This document shows, in pieces, positions 54,462 through 63,306 of a DNA stretch of 64,000 nucleotides (its first letter is position 1; every line of letters starts with the position of its first letter). The position numbers and the translations under genes are program-made. The notes under the pieces were generated by a model. It was not told the origin of the DNA. It worked only from the letters and a program-made list of their open reading frames with translations, and did not search any database. Location: positions 1 to 64,000 of the forward strand of contig JANQMJ010000024.1 of assembly GCA_028280115.1 (NCBI GenBank), given 5' to 3'. This stretch comes from Parvularculaceae bacterium (GTDB lineage Bacteria; Pseudomonadota; Alphaproteobacteria; Caulobacterales; Parvularculaceae).

Positions 54462-55607
54462 ATGAAAAACACCGCCCTCGCCGCGCCCCTGTTGCTTGCC
54501 GCGCTGTTTGCTGCGCCGGGAACGCTCGCCCAGGATTCGCAAACCGATTATCAAAACGCCGATCGTTACGACATCGATCTTTTCGGCGCGACGGGACCGG
54601 CGCTTACTTCGCTGGATGCAACCGCGCGCCGCGCGTCGGCGCCGGCGACGCCCAACGATGTCGATTTCGACACCGGCAACGGCCGTTTTCCCAGCGGTAA
54701 CCGGCTCGGTTTCGCCCTTTCGGCGTCGCCCTACTGGCTCGGCGACCGCAATATGACGCTGTCGCAATATCGCGACGAAACCGGCGCATTCGAACGCATC
54801 CTTGCGCGATCGCAGCTCAGCGGCGGTCTTGCATGGATCTCCAGCAACGACACCCACGCATGGCGCATCGCCGCCGCCGCGCAAACCCAACTGCTCGACG
54901 CGCAAGATCACCGCTATGACCGCCAGGCCTTCGAATGTCTCAACGACGCCTGGAACCGCACGCAGCGCAGGCAGCATCAAAGTCTGGCGCAGGAACTGGC
55001 GCAGGCCTTCGCCGAAGACGAAGACGCCGACCTCGAGGCCCTGCAACAGCAAGGTCTTAAGGACATCCAATCGGGCGATTTCGAAACCGCGCGCCGACTA
55101 TGCCGCGACAAGAGCGCCCAACGCCTGCTCGGCCAGCCGTCCTGGATTGTCGGCGTCGGCGTCGGCTGGCGATCGGCGCAGGGCGCCTTCGACCGCGTCA
55201 GCTATGATGGCGTTTCCTTATGGACGAACTACCGCCAGCCGGTGACGGCGAGCGGGCGGTTCGCCTTGTTCGCCCTGGCGCGGGCGGATTTCGACCGGCG
55301 CATCGATCTGGACAACGCAGCGCCATTCCCGCGCGTCGGCGATGCGGTCGAGTTCGGCGGCGGGGGCGCGCTACAATACACGAAATTCCGCCTCGACCTC
55401 GCCGCCACCCATAACCGGCATGACTTTGAAGATATAACGCCAGACGATCGGTTCATGCGCTATTCGGCGACGGCCGACATCAAACTGCTTAAAGGCGTCT
55501 GGCTTGAAGGCACGGTCGGCTACAATGACAGATCGCTTTTCAATGACGGCTTGTTCGGCGGCGCCAAATTGCTGTTTAACTGGGGCGACCTGTTGCCCTG
55601 GTTTTAA
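54462..55607 (+). CDS. Predicted outer-membrane beta-barrel protein, unknown family
   Basis: The ATG at 54462 gives 381 residues with a signal peptide cleaved near APGTLAQ; an earlier start at 54438 would overlap the upstream gene. The mature chain has alternating amphipathic strands with aromatic ends, notably in its last 150 residues, and ends in a terminal Phe (LLPWF) as outer-membrane barrels do. A charged helical insert lies around 160-215 (AEDEDADLEALQQQGLKDI). No named family is recognised. It is probably cotranscribed with the 54083 gene. Confidence 0.6.
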   Translation: MKNTALAAPLLLAALFAAPGTLAQDSQTDYQNADRYDIDLFGATGPALTSLDATARRASAPATPNDVDFDTGNGRFPSGNRLGFALSASPYWLGDRNMTLSQYRDETGAFERILARSQLSGGLAWISSNDTHAWRIAAAAQTQLLDAQDHRYDRQAFECLNDAWNRTQRRQHQSLAQELAQAFAEDEDADLEALQQQGLKDIQSGDFETARRLCRDKSAQRLLGQPSWIVGVGVGWRSAQGAFDRVSYDGVSLWTNYRQPVTASGRFALFALARADFDRRIDLDNAAPFPRVGDAVEFGGGGALQYTKFRLDLAATHNRHDFEDITPDDRFMRYSATADIKLLKGVWLEGTVGYNDRSLFNDGLFGGAKLLFNWGDLLPWF

Positions 55608-55653
55608 AACGCCCGCAATGCGACAGCGTTTTAACCGACACTGATCTTCGCCT

Positions 55654-56415
55654 ATGGCGCTTCTTGCCGTTTTGTTTTTCATCACCGCCCTGCTTTACGC
55701 CTCGGTGGGGTTCGGCGGCGGATCGACCTATAATGCGCTGTTGGTCCTGCATGGCGCCGACTACCGGCTGATCCCGTCGATTGCGCTCATTTGCAACCTC
55801 ATCGTCGTCGCCGGCGGGGGCTGGCGATTTGCCCGCGCCGGGCATTTGAAGCTCGGCCCGCTCGCACCCTTCATCATCGCATCGGCGCCGGCCGCATGGA
55901 TCGGCGGGCGCATGCCGGTATCGGAAACGGTCTTCATCGGCGTGCTCGGCCTGGCGCTTTTGTTTTCCGGGCTGCGCCTTGCATTTGAACGACATCATCC
56001 GGACGCCCCCCATGACAGTCGACCAACCCCGCCGGCGCCGGCTTTGGCTATCGGCGCGGCGCTCGGCTTTCTCGCCGGCCTTACCGGCATCGGCGGCGGG
56101 ATTTTTCTCGCGCCGGCGCTTTATTTCCTGCGCTGGGGCGGGCCGCGCGAGATCGCGGCGGCCTGCAGCTTTTTCATTCTGGTCAATTCCGTCTTCGGTC
56201 TGACCGGCCAGTTGATGAAACTGGGCGATCTTGGCGCGCTTACCGCCCTTGCCGATTACTGGCTGGTGTTTCCGGCGGTGCTGCTCGGTGGTCAGATCGG
56301 ATCGCGCCTTGGCAGCACGAGACTAAGACCGCTTACGGTCAAGCGCCTGACCGCCGTTCTCATCTTGTATGTCGCTGCGCGTTTGCTTTATCGCTGGGTG
56401 CAGACCGCGTTTTAA
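55654..56415 (+). CDS. TauE/SafE-family sulfite exporter-like permease
   Basis: A 253-residue protein with about eight hydrophobic segments. The first repeat has GFGGGSTYNALLVLHG and the second GLTGIGGGIFLAPALYFL, the family's paired glycine-rich motifs. Members move sulfite, sulfoacetate or similar anions. It lies 46 bases after the outer-membrane protein gene and 27 bases before the GNAT gene; whether they share a transcript is uncertain. Confidence 0.9.
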   Translation: MALLAVLFFITALLYASVGFGGGSTYNALLVLHGADYRLIPSIALICNLIVVAGGGWRFARAGHLKLGPLAPFIIASAPAAWIGGRMPVSETVFIGVLGLALLFSGLRLAFERHHPDAPHDSRPTPPAPALAIGAALGFLAGLTGIGGGIFLAPALYFLRWGGPREIAAACSFFILVNSVFGLTGQLMKLGDLGALTALADYWLVFPAVLLGGQIGSRLGSTRLRPLTVKRLTAVLILYVAARLLYRWVQTAF

Positions 56416-56442
56416 ACCTGGCGGTGAAACAGGAACCAAACA

Positions 56443-56934
56443 ATGGAAGATTGCCGCATTCGCCCGTTTGAACGCAGCGACTTGCCGGCGCTGCAACGCA
56501 TTCGCGCAGCCGCGTTCAAGCCGGTATTTCAATCGTTCAGGGAAACCGTCGGCGAAAAAATCGCCGCTGTCACCTTCGCCGGCGCCGAAGCGGAACAGGC
56601 GAGCCATTTGGACGCTCTTTGCAAAGACGAATCCGGTGAGCAGGTTTTCGTCGCCGAACGCAATGGCGAGATTGTCGGCTTTTGCGCCATCTCACTCGAC
56701 CGTAAGACCAGGGTCGGCGAAATCGGCCTTAACGCCGTTCATCCCGATCACGCCGGCAAGGGCGTCGGCGCCGGGATGTACGAATTCGCATTGGATAAAA
56801 TGAGAGAAAACGGCATGGCCGTCGCGACCGTCGGAACCGGCGGCGATCCAAGCCACGCGCCGGCGCGCCGGGCCTATGAAAAAATCGGGTTCGGACCGGC
56901 GATCCAAAGTCTTTATCTTTATCGGTCGCTCTAG
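56443..56934 (+). CDS. GNAT-family N-acetyltransferase
   Basis: A 163-residue protein. The acetyl-CoA-binding motif is seen in VHPDHAGKGVGAGMYEFAL (the Q/RxxGxG/A pattern as HAGKGVGAG) after a FVAERNGEIVGFCAIS strand. The C-terminal ARRAYEKIGFGP matches the final helix and strand. The substrate cannot be told; such stand-alone enzymes acetylate amino groups of small molecules or proteins. It ends about 35 bases before the presumed btuB promoter. Confidence 0.9.
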   Translation: MEDCRIRPFERSDLPALQRIRAAAFKPVFQSFRETVGEKIAAVTFAGAEAEQASHLDALCKDESGEQVFVAERNGEIVGFCAISLDRKTRVGEIGLNAVHPDHAGKGVGAGMYEFALDKMRENGMAVATVGTGGDPSHAPARRAYEKIGFGPAIQSLYLYRSL

Positions 56935-56966
56935 CGGCAAAGCGTTTCGCCGGCGCGCCACGCGCC

Positions 56967-56996
56967 TTGACAAAGGGAAAACTAGACCGGCACACT
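56967..56996 (+). promoter_or_regulatory. Candidate promoter of the riboswitch-btu operon
   Basis: TTGACA (56967-56972) is a perfect -35 element; CACACT (56991-56996) after 18 bases is a weak -10. The predicted start falls at the beginning of the riboswitch. Confidence 0.4.
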
Positions 56997-57001
56997 CTGC
57001 G

Positions 57002-57160
57002 CCAGACGGTGCCCTTAATCGGGCTTAATAGGGAATCCGGTGAAAATCCGGGACTGTTCCCGCAACTGTAAGCGGCGAGTTGCTGGCCGCGATCCACTGG
57101 AGCGCACGCTCTGGGAAGGAGGCCAGCCGCACTGACCCGCAAAGTCAGGAGACCTGCCGT
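57002..57160 (+). promoter_or_regulatory. Cobalamin (B12) riboswitch
   Basis: The leader before btuB contains the conserved cobalamin aptamer parts in order: CAGACGGTGCCC, GGGAATCCGGTGAAAATCC, ACTGTTCCCGCAACTGTAA, and the B12-box region AAGTCAGGAGACCTGCCG (ending near 57160). It binds adenosylcobalamin or a related corrinoid and lowers expression of the uptake genes. Between the aptamer and the btuB start, a CGGCCC-GCC-GGGCCG hairpin lies directly before the AAGGAG ribosome-binding site and may take part in translation control. Confidence 0.92.
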
Positions 57161-57301
57161 CGCGTCGCTCGTCCCGGGCCGGGCAAGCCATAGGGACAGG
57201 ACGAAGACTCCTTCGAAGCGACAATTCGTTGCGTGAAGTCCACTCGGGCCTTGCGCATGTCGTTCGCTGTTGCGGCCCGCCGGGCCGAAGGAGATCTTCA
57301 T

Positions 57302-59119
57302 ATGAGACGTATAAAGACAATCGCTGTCGCATTCGCGTCGGTTTTTGTCGTCAGCGCCGCCGCCGCCGATGAAAAAGACGTGATCATCGTCGAGGGGCTG
57401 CGCCTGGCGACGCCGGCGACGGAAACCGGATCGAGCGTATCGGTCATCACCGCCGAGGACATCGAACTGCGCGCCTATTCGTTCGCTGTCGACGCGCTCG
57501 CCGCCGCCCCTGGCGTTACGGTGAACCAGAACGGCGCCTTCGGCGGTCTCGCCACGGTGCGCATTCGCGGCGCGGGCAGCGACCAGACCCTGGTCCTGCT
57601 TGACGGCGCGCCGCTGGGCGATCCCACGGCGGTGGGCGGGGGTTATGATTTTTCCGTCCTCGACGTTGCCGATATCGAACGCATCGAAGTCCTGAAAGGC
57701 CCGCAATCGACCCTGTGGGGCTCGGACGCCATCGGCGGCGTGGTCAATATCATCACCAAACGCCCGCAAACCGGTTTCGGTGCGCGCGCCTTCGCCGAAG
57801 GGGGCTCTTACGCAACGTTTCGCGGCGGTGCGTCGGTCGCCGGCGGCGGCGATGCCGGCGACTTTCGCGTTTTCCTATCCGGCATCAGAAGCGACGGCAT
57901 TTCCAAGGCCGATGCGGATGACGGCAATACGGAAAGCGACGCCTATAACGGGCTGACGGCGTCCGGGCGCGGCGCGCTCAACCTGCCACATCGCCTGCGC
58001 CTTGAAACAACGCTGCGCTATAATCGGGGCGAAACCGAAATCGACGGCTTTCCGCCCCCGAGTTTCACCCTCGCCGACAGCGATGACCGCTCCGAGACGG
58101 AGCAATTCACCGCGACGGGAACGCTGATCGCCCCGCTTTTGGGCGACCGGTTTGAAAGCCGCTTCATGGCGGGCTTTACGGACATTGAGCGGCGCGGGGT
58201 CTTCGGCGGTTTTGAAACTGTCGACAATGGCGACCGGCTGATCCTGCGGTATCAGGGAACGCTAAAGTTCGGCGATCGTCATCGCCTCGCCTTCGGCGCC
58301 GAACGCGAGGAGACGGAAGCGAACGGCGATGAAACATCCATCGACGCACTGTTCGGCCTTTACGAGATCAAGCCCGTGGACGGCCTCACCCTGACCGCGG
58401 GGGTGCGCCGCGACGATCATTCCCGCTTTGGCGACGAGACCACTGCGCGCGCCGCCGCGGCCTGGTCGCCGACCGATTTTCTCACCCTGCGCGGCAGTTG
58501 GGGCGAAGGCTTTAAGGCGCCGACCATCTTTCAGCTTACCCAAAGTTTCGGCGTCTTACCGCCCAATGGCGATTTGCAGCCGGAAACCAGCGAGGCGTTC
58601 GATGTCGGCGTCGATCTTGCCGCCCCGTCGGGCGCAGCGCGTCTGAGCGTCACCTATTTCGAGCGGGATACGGAAAACCTTATCATCTTCGCGCCGAATT
58701 TTCGTTACGAAAATCTCGACGCGACAACGGCGCGCGGCGTCGAAACCCAGCTTGACGTGGCGATCACCGACGCCGTCACGCTGTCGGCCAATCACGCCTG
58801 GATCGACGCCAAGGACACCGCGACCGGCGCGGCGCAGATCCGCGTGCCGCGCCATTCTGGCGACGTCGCGCTGATCATCGACAAGGGCGCGTTCTCGGGA
58901 TCGGCAGTGCTGCGCTATAATGGCGACGAAACCGAAGGGCCTTTCGGTTCGGACGTTGACGCGTGGGTCCGCGTCGATCTCGCCGCCAGCTATGCGCTTA
59001 ACGAAACCATCGAATTTTACGGCCGCATCGAAAATCTCTTCGACGAGGACTATCAGCAGGTTTCGGGCTATGGAATGCCCGGTCTTTCCGGCTATGCCGG
59101 CGTGCGGCTGGCGTTGTGA
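57302..59119 (+). CDS. btuB: TonB-dependent cobalamin receptor BtuB
   Basis: The ATG at 57302 is eight bases after AAGGAG; 605 residues with a signal peptide (MRRIKTIAVAFASVFVVSAA). The plug domain has TVRIRGAGSDQTLVLLDG and IERIEVLKGPQSTLWGSDA, and the rest forms a barrel. The receptor imports vitamin B12 across the outer membrane with TonB energy. The B12 riboswitch and the downstream btuFCD genes support the substrate. The frame continues upstream to 57233 but that part lies in the leader. Confidence 0.92.
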   Translation: MRRIKTIAVAFASVFVVSAAAADEKDVIIVEGLRLATPATETGSSVSVITAEDIELRAYSFAVDALAAAPGVTVNQNGAFGGLATVRIRGAGSDQTLVLLDGAPLGDPTAVGGGYDFSVLDVADIERIEVLKGPQSTLWGSDAIGGVVNIITKRPQTGFGARAFAEGGSYATFRGGASVAGGGDAGDFRVFLSGIRSDGISKADADDGNTESDAYNGLTASGRGALNLPHRLRLETTLRYNRGETEIDGFPPPSFTLADSDDRSETEQFTATGTLIAPLLGDRFESRFMAGFTDIERRGVFGGFETVDNGDRLILRYQGTLKFGDRHRLAFGAEREETEANGDETSIDALFGLYEIKPVDGLTLTAGVRRDDHSRFGDETTARAAAAWSPTDFLTLRGSWGEGFKAPTIFQLTQSFGVLPPNGDLQPETSEAFDVGVDLAAPSGAARLSVTYFERDTENLIIFAPNFRYENLDATTARGVETQLDVAITDAVTLSANHAWIDAKDTATGAAQIRVPRHSGDVALIIDKGAFSGSAVLRYNGDETEGPFGSDVDAWVRVDLAASYALNETIEFYGRIENLFDEDYQQVSGYGMPGLSGYAGVRLAL

Positions 59120-59138
59120 TGCATCTCCTTGCAATACG

Positions 59139-59261
59139 CCTCCCCTCTCCCTCTGGGAGAGGGGCCGGGGGTGAGGGTGTAAAAAGAAAGACATGAAACG
59201 TTCAGGCGAATTTGAACCGTTGCATACCCTCACCCCTAACCCCTCTCCCAGAGGGAGAGGG
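59139..59261. repeat. Palindromic repeat between btuB and btuF
   Basis: Two inverted arms, CCCTCTCCCTCTGGGAGAGG plus GGGGGTGAGGGT (left) and ACCCTCACCCC plus CCTCTCCCAGAGGGAGAGG (right), separated by about 45 bases of unrelated sequence. The architecture is the same as the element inside valS (15597-15722). It could form nested hairpins in the mRNA and affect btuF expression or mRNA ends. Confidence 0.88.
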
Positions 59262-59314
59262 AAACAGCGCATGCGCTGTCCGTTTGCACATAAATCAATC
59301 GCGCAGAGTATAAT

Positions 59315-60157
59315 ATGATCCGTATATTGATTTTTTTATTACTGACAACGATACTATCCTGCGCCCCGCGCCCGGCGCCGCGCAACGCAGACGCCGCGTC
59401 AACTCGCATCGTCAGTCTTGATTTCTGCGCCGACCAGTTCATCTTAAAGCTCGTCGACCGGGAACAAATCGCCGCCCTTTCGCCCGATGCGGAAAAGTCG
59501 TTTTCCTATATGCGCCAGGACGCCAGGGCCCTGCCCAAGGTCCGTCCCCGGGCGGAGGATATCCTGCTGCTGCGCCCCGACATCGTCGTGCGCAGCTATG
59601 GCGGCGGACCGAGAGCAACCGCGTTTTTCGAACGCGCCGGGATCAAGGTCGTGCAGATCGCCTATGCCGACGACATTGAGAGCGTGCGTCAAAGCATGCG
59701 CGACGCCGCACGCGATCTTGGCGTTGCCGAACGCGGCGAGGCGCTGGTCGCCGAGATGGACGCGCGCCTGGCGGCTTTGCCGAACAGCGACAGCGCCCCT
59801 TCGGTGCTTTACCTGACGTCGAAAGGCGCGGTCGCCGGCGCCGGCACGTCGATCGACGACATGCTGACCCGCGCCGGCGGCAAAAACTTTCAGACCGCGC
59901 CCGGCTGGACGTCCGCGCCGCTGGAACGGCTCGCCTATGACCGGCCGGACATGATCGCCGCCGGGTTTTTCGAAACCGCCGATTTGACCGCCGACATCTG
60001 GTCGCCGACGCGCCATCCCCTCGCCCGACGCCGGCTTGCGGAGCGACCCGTCATCGATATCCCCGGCGCCTCAACCGCCTGCGGCGCGTGGTTCGTCATG
60101 GACGCGGTCGAAGCGCTCGCCGACGGCGTCGCGCATTATCAAAGACCCGCGCCGTGA
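59315..60157 (+). CDS. btuF: Cobalamin ABC transporter substrate-binding lipoprotein
   Basis: A 280-residue protein with a short lipoprotein signal (lipobox TILSC). It has the two-lobed class III periplasmic binding fold: RIVSLDFCADQFILKLVD near the N-terminus, DILLLRPDIVVRS and a long linking helix. It captures cobalamin for BtuCD. Alphaproteobacterial BtuF-like proteins are divergent, so the assignment rests on the operon as well. The first bases of the gene are AT-rich, next to the repeat. Confidence 0.88.
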   Translation: MIRILIFLLLTTILSCAPRPAPRNADAASTRIVSLDFCADQFILKLVDREQIAALSPDAEKSFSYMRQDARALPKVRPRAEDILLLRPDIVVRSYGGGPRATAFFERAGIKVVQIAYADDIESVRQSMRDAARDLGVAERGEALVAEMDARLAALPNSDSAPSVLYLTSKGAVAGAGTSIDDMLTRAGGKNFQTAPGWTSAPLERLAYDRPDMIAAGFFETADLTADIWSPTRHPLARRRLAERPVIDIPGASTACGAWFVMDAVEALADGVAHYQRPAP

Positions 60158-61143
60158 ACGGGCGTATGCTGAATATCTGGCTCGGCGCCGCCGCGCTCCT
60201 CGCCGTGCTCGCCGCCTGCCTGATCGGCTCGACCCCCATGGCGCCGGGACGGCTCGCCGCCGCGCTGATCGGCGCGGGAACGCCGGGCGATGAAATCGTT
60301 CTGTGGGAGATCCGCATGCCCCGCGCCATGGCGGCGTTTGTCGTCGGCGCGTCGCTCGGGCTTTGCGGCGCGGCGCTGCAGGGTCTGTTGCGCAATCCCC
60401 TGGCCGAGCCCGGCATTCTCGGCGTTTCCGCGACCGCCGCGCTCGGCGCCACTCTGGCGCTCTTTTACGGCGCGGCGGGCGTCAGCGCGCTCGCCGCGCC
60501 GGTCGCTGCGATCATCGGCGCCATCGCCGCAACCTTCGTGCTTGCTTTCGCCGCCATGCGCACGTCTTCCGTGGTCACGCTCATTCTCATCGGCGTCGGG
60601 CTTTCAAGTTTCGCCGGCGCGGTCATGGCGCTCTTGTTAAACCTCGCGCCCAATCCGTTCACGCTTTCCGATCTCATCAACTGGACGCTGGGCACGGTGA
60701 CCAATCGCAGCTTTGGCGATATCGGGCTCGTCGCGCCGTTCATGATCGCCGGACTCGTGCTGATTATCGCCGCGCGGCGTTCCTTGTCGGCCCTCACCCT
60801 GGGCGAAGAGGCCGCGCATGGGCTGGGCGTCAATCTGCAGCGCACGCGCATGTTCATTGTCATCGGCGCCGGATTGATGAGCGGCGCGGCGGTTTCCATC
60901 GCCGGCGCCATCGGTTTTGTGGGCATTGTCGCGCCCCATCTCGTTCGTCCGCTTGTGGGCTACGATCCGGCGCGCACCCTGGCGCCCGCCGCCCTTGCCG
61001 GCGGGATCATGCTGGTGCTCGCCGATATCGGCGTGCGCCTGCTCCCCACGCCGGCGGAGCTGCGCCTCGGCGTTGTCGCCGCGTTGATCGGCGCGCCGCT
61101 CTTTGTCTGGATCGCGATGAAAAGGCGTCCGGTCAATGACTGA
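60154..61143 (+). CDS. btuC: Cobalamin ABC transporter permease BtuC
   Basis: The GTG at 60154 overlaps the btuF stop (GTGA), giving 329 residues; a start at 60088 would intrude on btuF, and ATG 60166 is also possible. About nine or ten membrane helices of the FecCD/BtuC type, including WEIRMPRAMAAFVVGASLGL and GAIGFVGIVAPHLVRPLVG, the cytoplasmic loop that touches the ATPase. It forms the channel for cobalamin. Confidence 0.93.
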   Translation: MNGRMLNIWLGAAALLAVLAACLIGSTPMAPGRLAAALIGAGTPGDEIVLWEIRMPRAMAAFVVGASLGLCGAALQGLLRNPLAEPGILGVSATAALGATLALFYGAAGVSALAAPVAAIIGAIAATFVLAFAAMRTSSVVTLILIGVGLSSFAGAVMALLLNLAPNPFTLSDLINWTLGTVTNRSFGDIGLVAPFMIAGLVLIIAARRSLSALTLGEEAAHGLGVNLQRTRMFIVIGAGLMSGAAVSIAGAIGFVGIVAPHLVRPLVGYDPARTLAPAALAGGIMLVLADIGVRLLPTPAELRLGVVAALIGAPLFVWIAMKRRPVND

Positions 61144-61909
61144 ATTAAAACTTGAAAACCTTTCCGTTTGCGTCGGCGGCGCGACGCTCGTCAAAGACGC
61201 ATCGACGCGTCTTGGCGCCGGCGAGCTTGTGGCGCTGATCGGCCCCAACGGCGCGGGCAAGACGACGCTCTTGAAATGCGCCTTGGGACTTTTGGCGCCG
61301 GCGAGCGGTACGGCGACCATTAACGGCGTTCCCACGCTGAACCTTTCGCCGGTGGAACGGGCCCGGGCCGTTGCTTATCTGCCGCAGATGCGACCCCTCG
61401 CCTGGCCGGTGCGGGTTAAAGACGTGATTGCGCTCGGGCGCTTTGCCTATGGCGCATCCATGACCAACCTTAAAGGCGCCGATGCCGCGGCCGTAAAGCG
61501 CGCGCTTGCCCAATGCGATCTTGCGGACCTTGCCGAGCGGCGCATGGATACGCTTTCCGGCGGCGAACTGGCGCGGGTTCATTGCGCGCGCGCGCTCGCC
61601 GTCGAAGCGCCCCTGCTGCTCGCCGACGAGCCCATCGCCTCGCTCGATCCGCGCCATCAGCTCGCGGTCATGGCGCTGATGCGCGGCTTTGCCCACAAGG
61701 GCGGCGGCGCGCTGGTCGTCGTCCACGACATCGCGATCGCCGCGCGCTTCGCCGACCGGCTGGTGTGGATGAAGGACGGCGAAATCATCGCCGACGGCCC
61801 GCCGGCGCAAACCCTGACGCGGGAACGCATGCGTCATGTGTTCGAGGTCGATGCGACGGTCAGCACGGATGGCGCGTCGTCCGTGTTGACAATTAACGGT
61901 CTCGCCTAA
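61136..61909 (+). CDS. btuD: Cobalamin ABC transporter ATPase BtuD
   Basis: A 257-residue ABC ATPase. Walker A is GPNGAGKTT (36-44), the signature is LSGGELAR, and Walker B LLLADEP is followed by the switch His in VVVHDIAIA. It powers BtuC. The gene overlaps btuC by eight bases and is the last in the operon. Confidence 0.95.
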   Translation: MTELKLENLSVCVGGATLVKDASTRLGAGELVALIGPNGAGKTTLLKCALGLLAPASGTATINGVPTLNLSPVERARAVAYLPQMRPLAWPVRVKDVIALGRFAYGASMTNLKGADAAAVKRALAQCDLADLAERRMDTLSGGELARVHCARALAVEAPLLLADEPIASLDPRHQLAVMALMRGFAHKGGGALVVVHDIAIAARFADRLVWMKDGEIIADGPPAQTLTRERMRHVFEVDATVSTDGASSVLTINGLA

Positions 61910-61934
61910 AGCGGATTTCATTGTTGCGAAGAAC

Positions 61935-62008
61935 TGGAGCGGGTAGCGGGAATCGAACCCGCATCTTCAGCTTGGAAGGCTGTGGCTCTACCATTGAGCT
62001 ATACCCGC
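61935..62008 (-). tRNA. tRNA-Gly (TCC)
   Basis: A 74-base cloverleaf on the minus strand. The acceptor GCGGGTA (62008-62002) pairs with TACCCGC, with discriminator T and CCA encoded (61935-61937). The anticodon TCC is at 61976-61974. It is convergent with btuD. Confidence 0.96.
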
Positions 62009-62063
62009 AGCCGGGACCGGTTAGATAGCCGATTTCCGGCGGCGCGCAAGAGGCGGCGCGAGG

Positions 62064-63221
62064 CTAAAGCGTCCGGGCGATCAACAGCTTCATGATCTCA
62101 TTCGTGCCGCCGTAAATGCGCTGAACGCGGGCGTCGGCGAACATGCGGCTGATCGGATATTCGTCCATATAGCCGTAACCGCCGAAAAGCTGCAGGCACT
62201 CGTCGATGATTTCCCCTTCAAGATCGGTGAGCAGCAATTTCGACATGGAGGCGGTCGCCGCGTCGAGCCGGCCGGCGATGAGTTCGCCCGTGCAATAGTC
62301 GACAAAGACCCGCGCCATGGTCGCTTTCGCCTTGCATTCGGCGAGTTTGAACTGGGTATTCTGGAACGCAATGATCGGCTTGCCGAAGGCCTGGCGTTCC
62401 TTGACATAGTCGATGGTCAGGTCCAGCGCGCGTTCGATCGCGGCGATGGAAAGCACGGCGATCTGCTGGCGCTCCTGAGGCAATTGCTGCATCAGTTGGA
62501 AAAAGCCCTGCCCCTCTTCCGTACCGAGAAGATTTTCGGTGGGGATTTTCACCTCGTTGAAGAACAGTTCAGACGTATCCTGGGCCTTGTTGCCGAGCTT
62601 CTTAAGATTGCGCCCCCGCTCGAAGCCGTCGGCGCCGTCAGTTTCGACGACCATGAGCGACACGCCCTTCGCGCCCTCTTTCGGATCGGTCTTGGCGACG
62701 ACGATGACGAGATTGGCGCTCTGGCCGTTGGTGATGAACGTCTTCTGCCCGTTCAGGACATATTGATTGCCGTCCTTGAGCGCGGTGGTCTTCACCGCCT
62801 GGAGATCGGAGCCCGTGCCCGGCTCGGTCATGGCGATGGCGCCGATCAGTTCGCCTGTCGCCATTTTCGGCAGCCAGCGTTTTTTCTGCTCATGGGTGCC
62901 GTAGTGAAGAATATAGGGCGCGACGATGCAGTTATGCAGCGCGGCGCCAAACCCTTCGACGCCGGCTTTGACCTGTTGCTCGCAGAAGATCTGTTCATGG
63001 GCGAAGGCGCCGCCGGCCCCGCCATATTCCTCCGGCATCGACATGCACAACAGCCCCGCCGCGCCGGCCTTTTCCCAGGCCCAGCGGTCGACCGCGCCCT
63101 GGGCGCGCCATTTTTCGACATGGGGAGCGAGTTCGCGGGAGAAGAACTTGAAAACCTCTCCTTCGAAAAGCTCAAGATCGTCGGTTTTCCAAGACGGTTT
63201 GGCGGTCGTTACAGCAGGCAT
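62064..63221 (-). CDS. Acyl-CoA dehydrogenase
   Basis: The protein has 385 residues, the usual length. It has the FAD/substrate strands IGAIAMTEPGTGSDLQAVKT and the C-terminal RVQRIYGGTNEIMKLLIART. Where medium-chain enzymes have the catalytic Glu in YEGT, this protein has Gly (YGGT), as in long-chain and isovaleryl-type enzymes whose base lies on another helix. It oxidises acyl-CoA in the first step of beta-oxidation. A FadL-type gene lies upstream on the same strand. Confidence 0.93.
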   Translation of the reverse strand: MPAVTTAKPSWKTDDLELFEGEVFKFFSRELAPHVEKWRAQGAVDRWAWEKAGAAGLLCMSMPEEYGGAGGAFAHEQIFCEQQVKAGVEGFGAALHNCIVAPYILHYGTHEQKKRWLPKMATGELIGAIAMTEPGTGSDLQAVKTTALKDGNQYVLNGQKTFITNGQSANLVIVVAKTDPKEGAKGVSLMVVETDGADGFERGRNLKKLGNKAQDTSELFFNEVKIPTENLLGTEEGQGFFQLMQQLPQERQQIAVLSIAAIERALDLTIDYVKERQAFGKPIIAFQNTQFKLAECKAKATMARVFVDYCTGELIAGRLDAATASMSKLLLTDLEGEIIDECLQLFGGYGYMDEYPISRMFADARVQRIYGGTNEIMKLLIARTL

Positions 63222-63306
63222 GGCGGCCGATTCCGAAGTTGCGCCCGCTCAAAATGAAGCCCCGCGCGAGGACTGGCAACACGCTTTGGCAGTCAAACCA
63301 GGTTTT

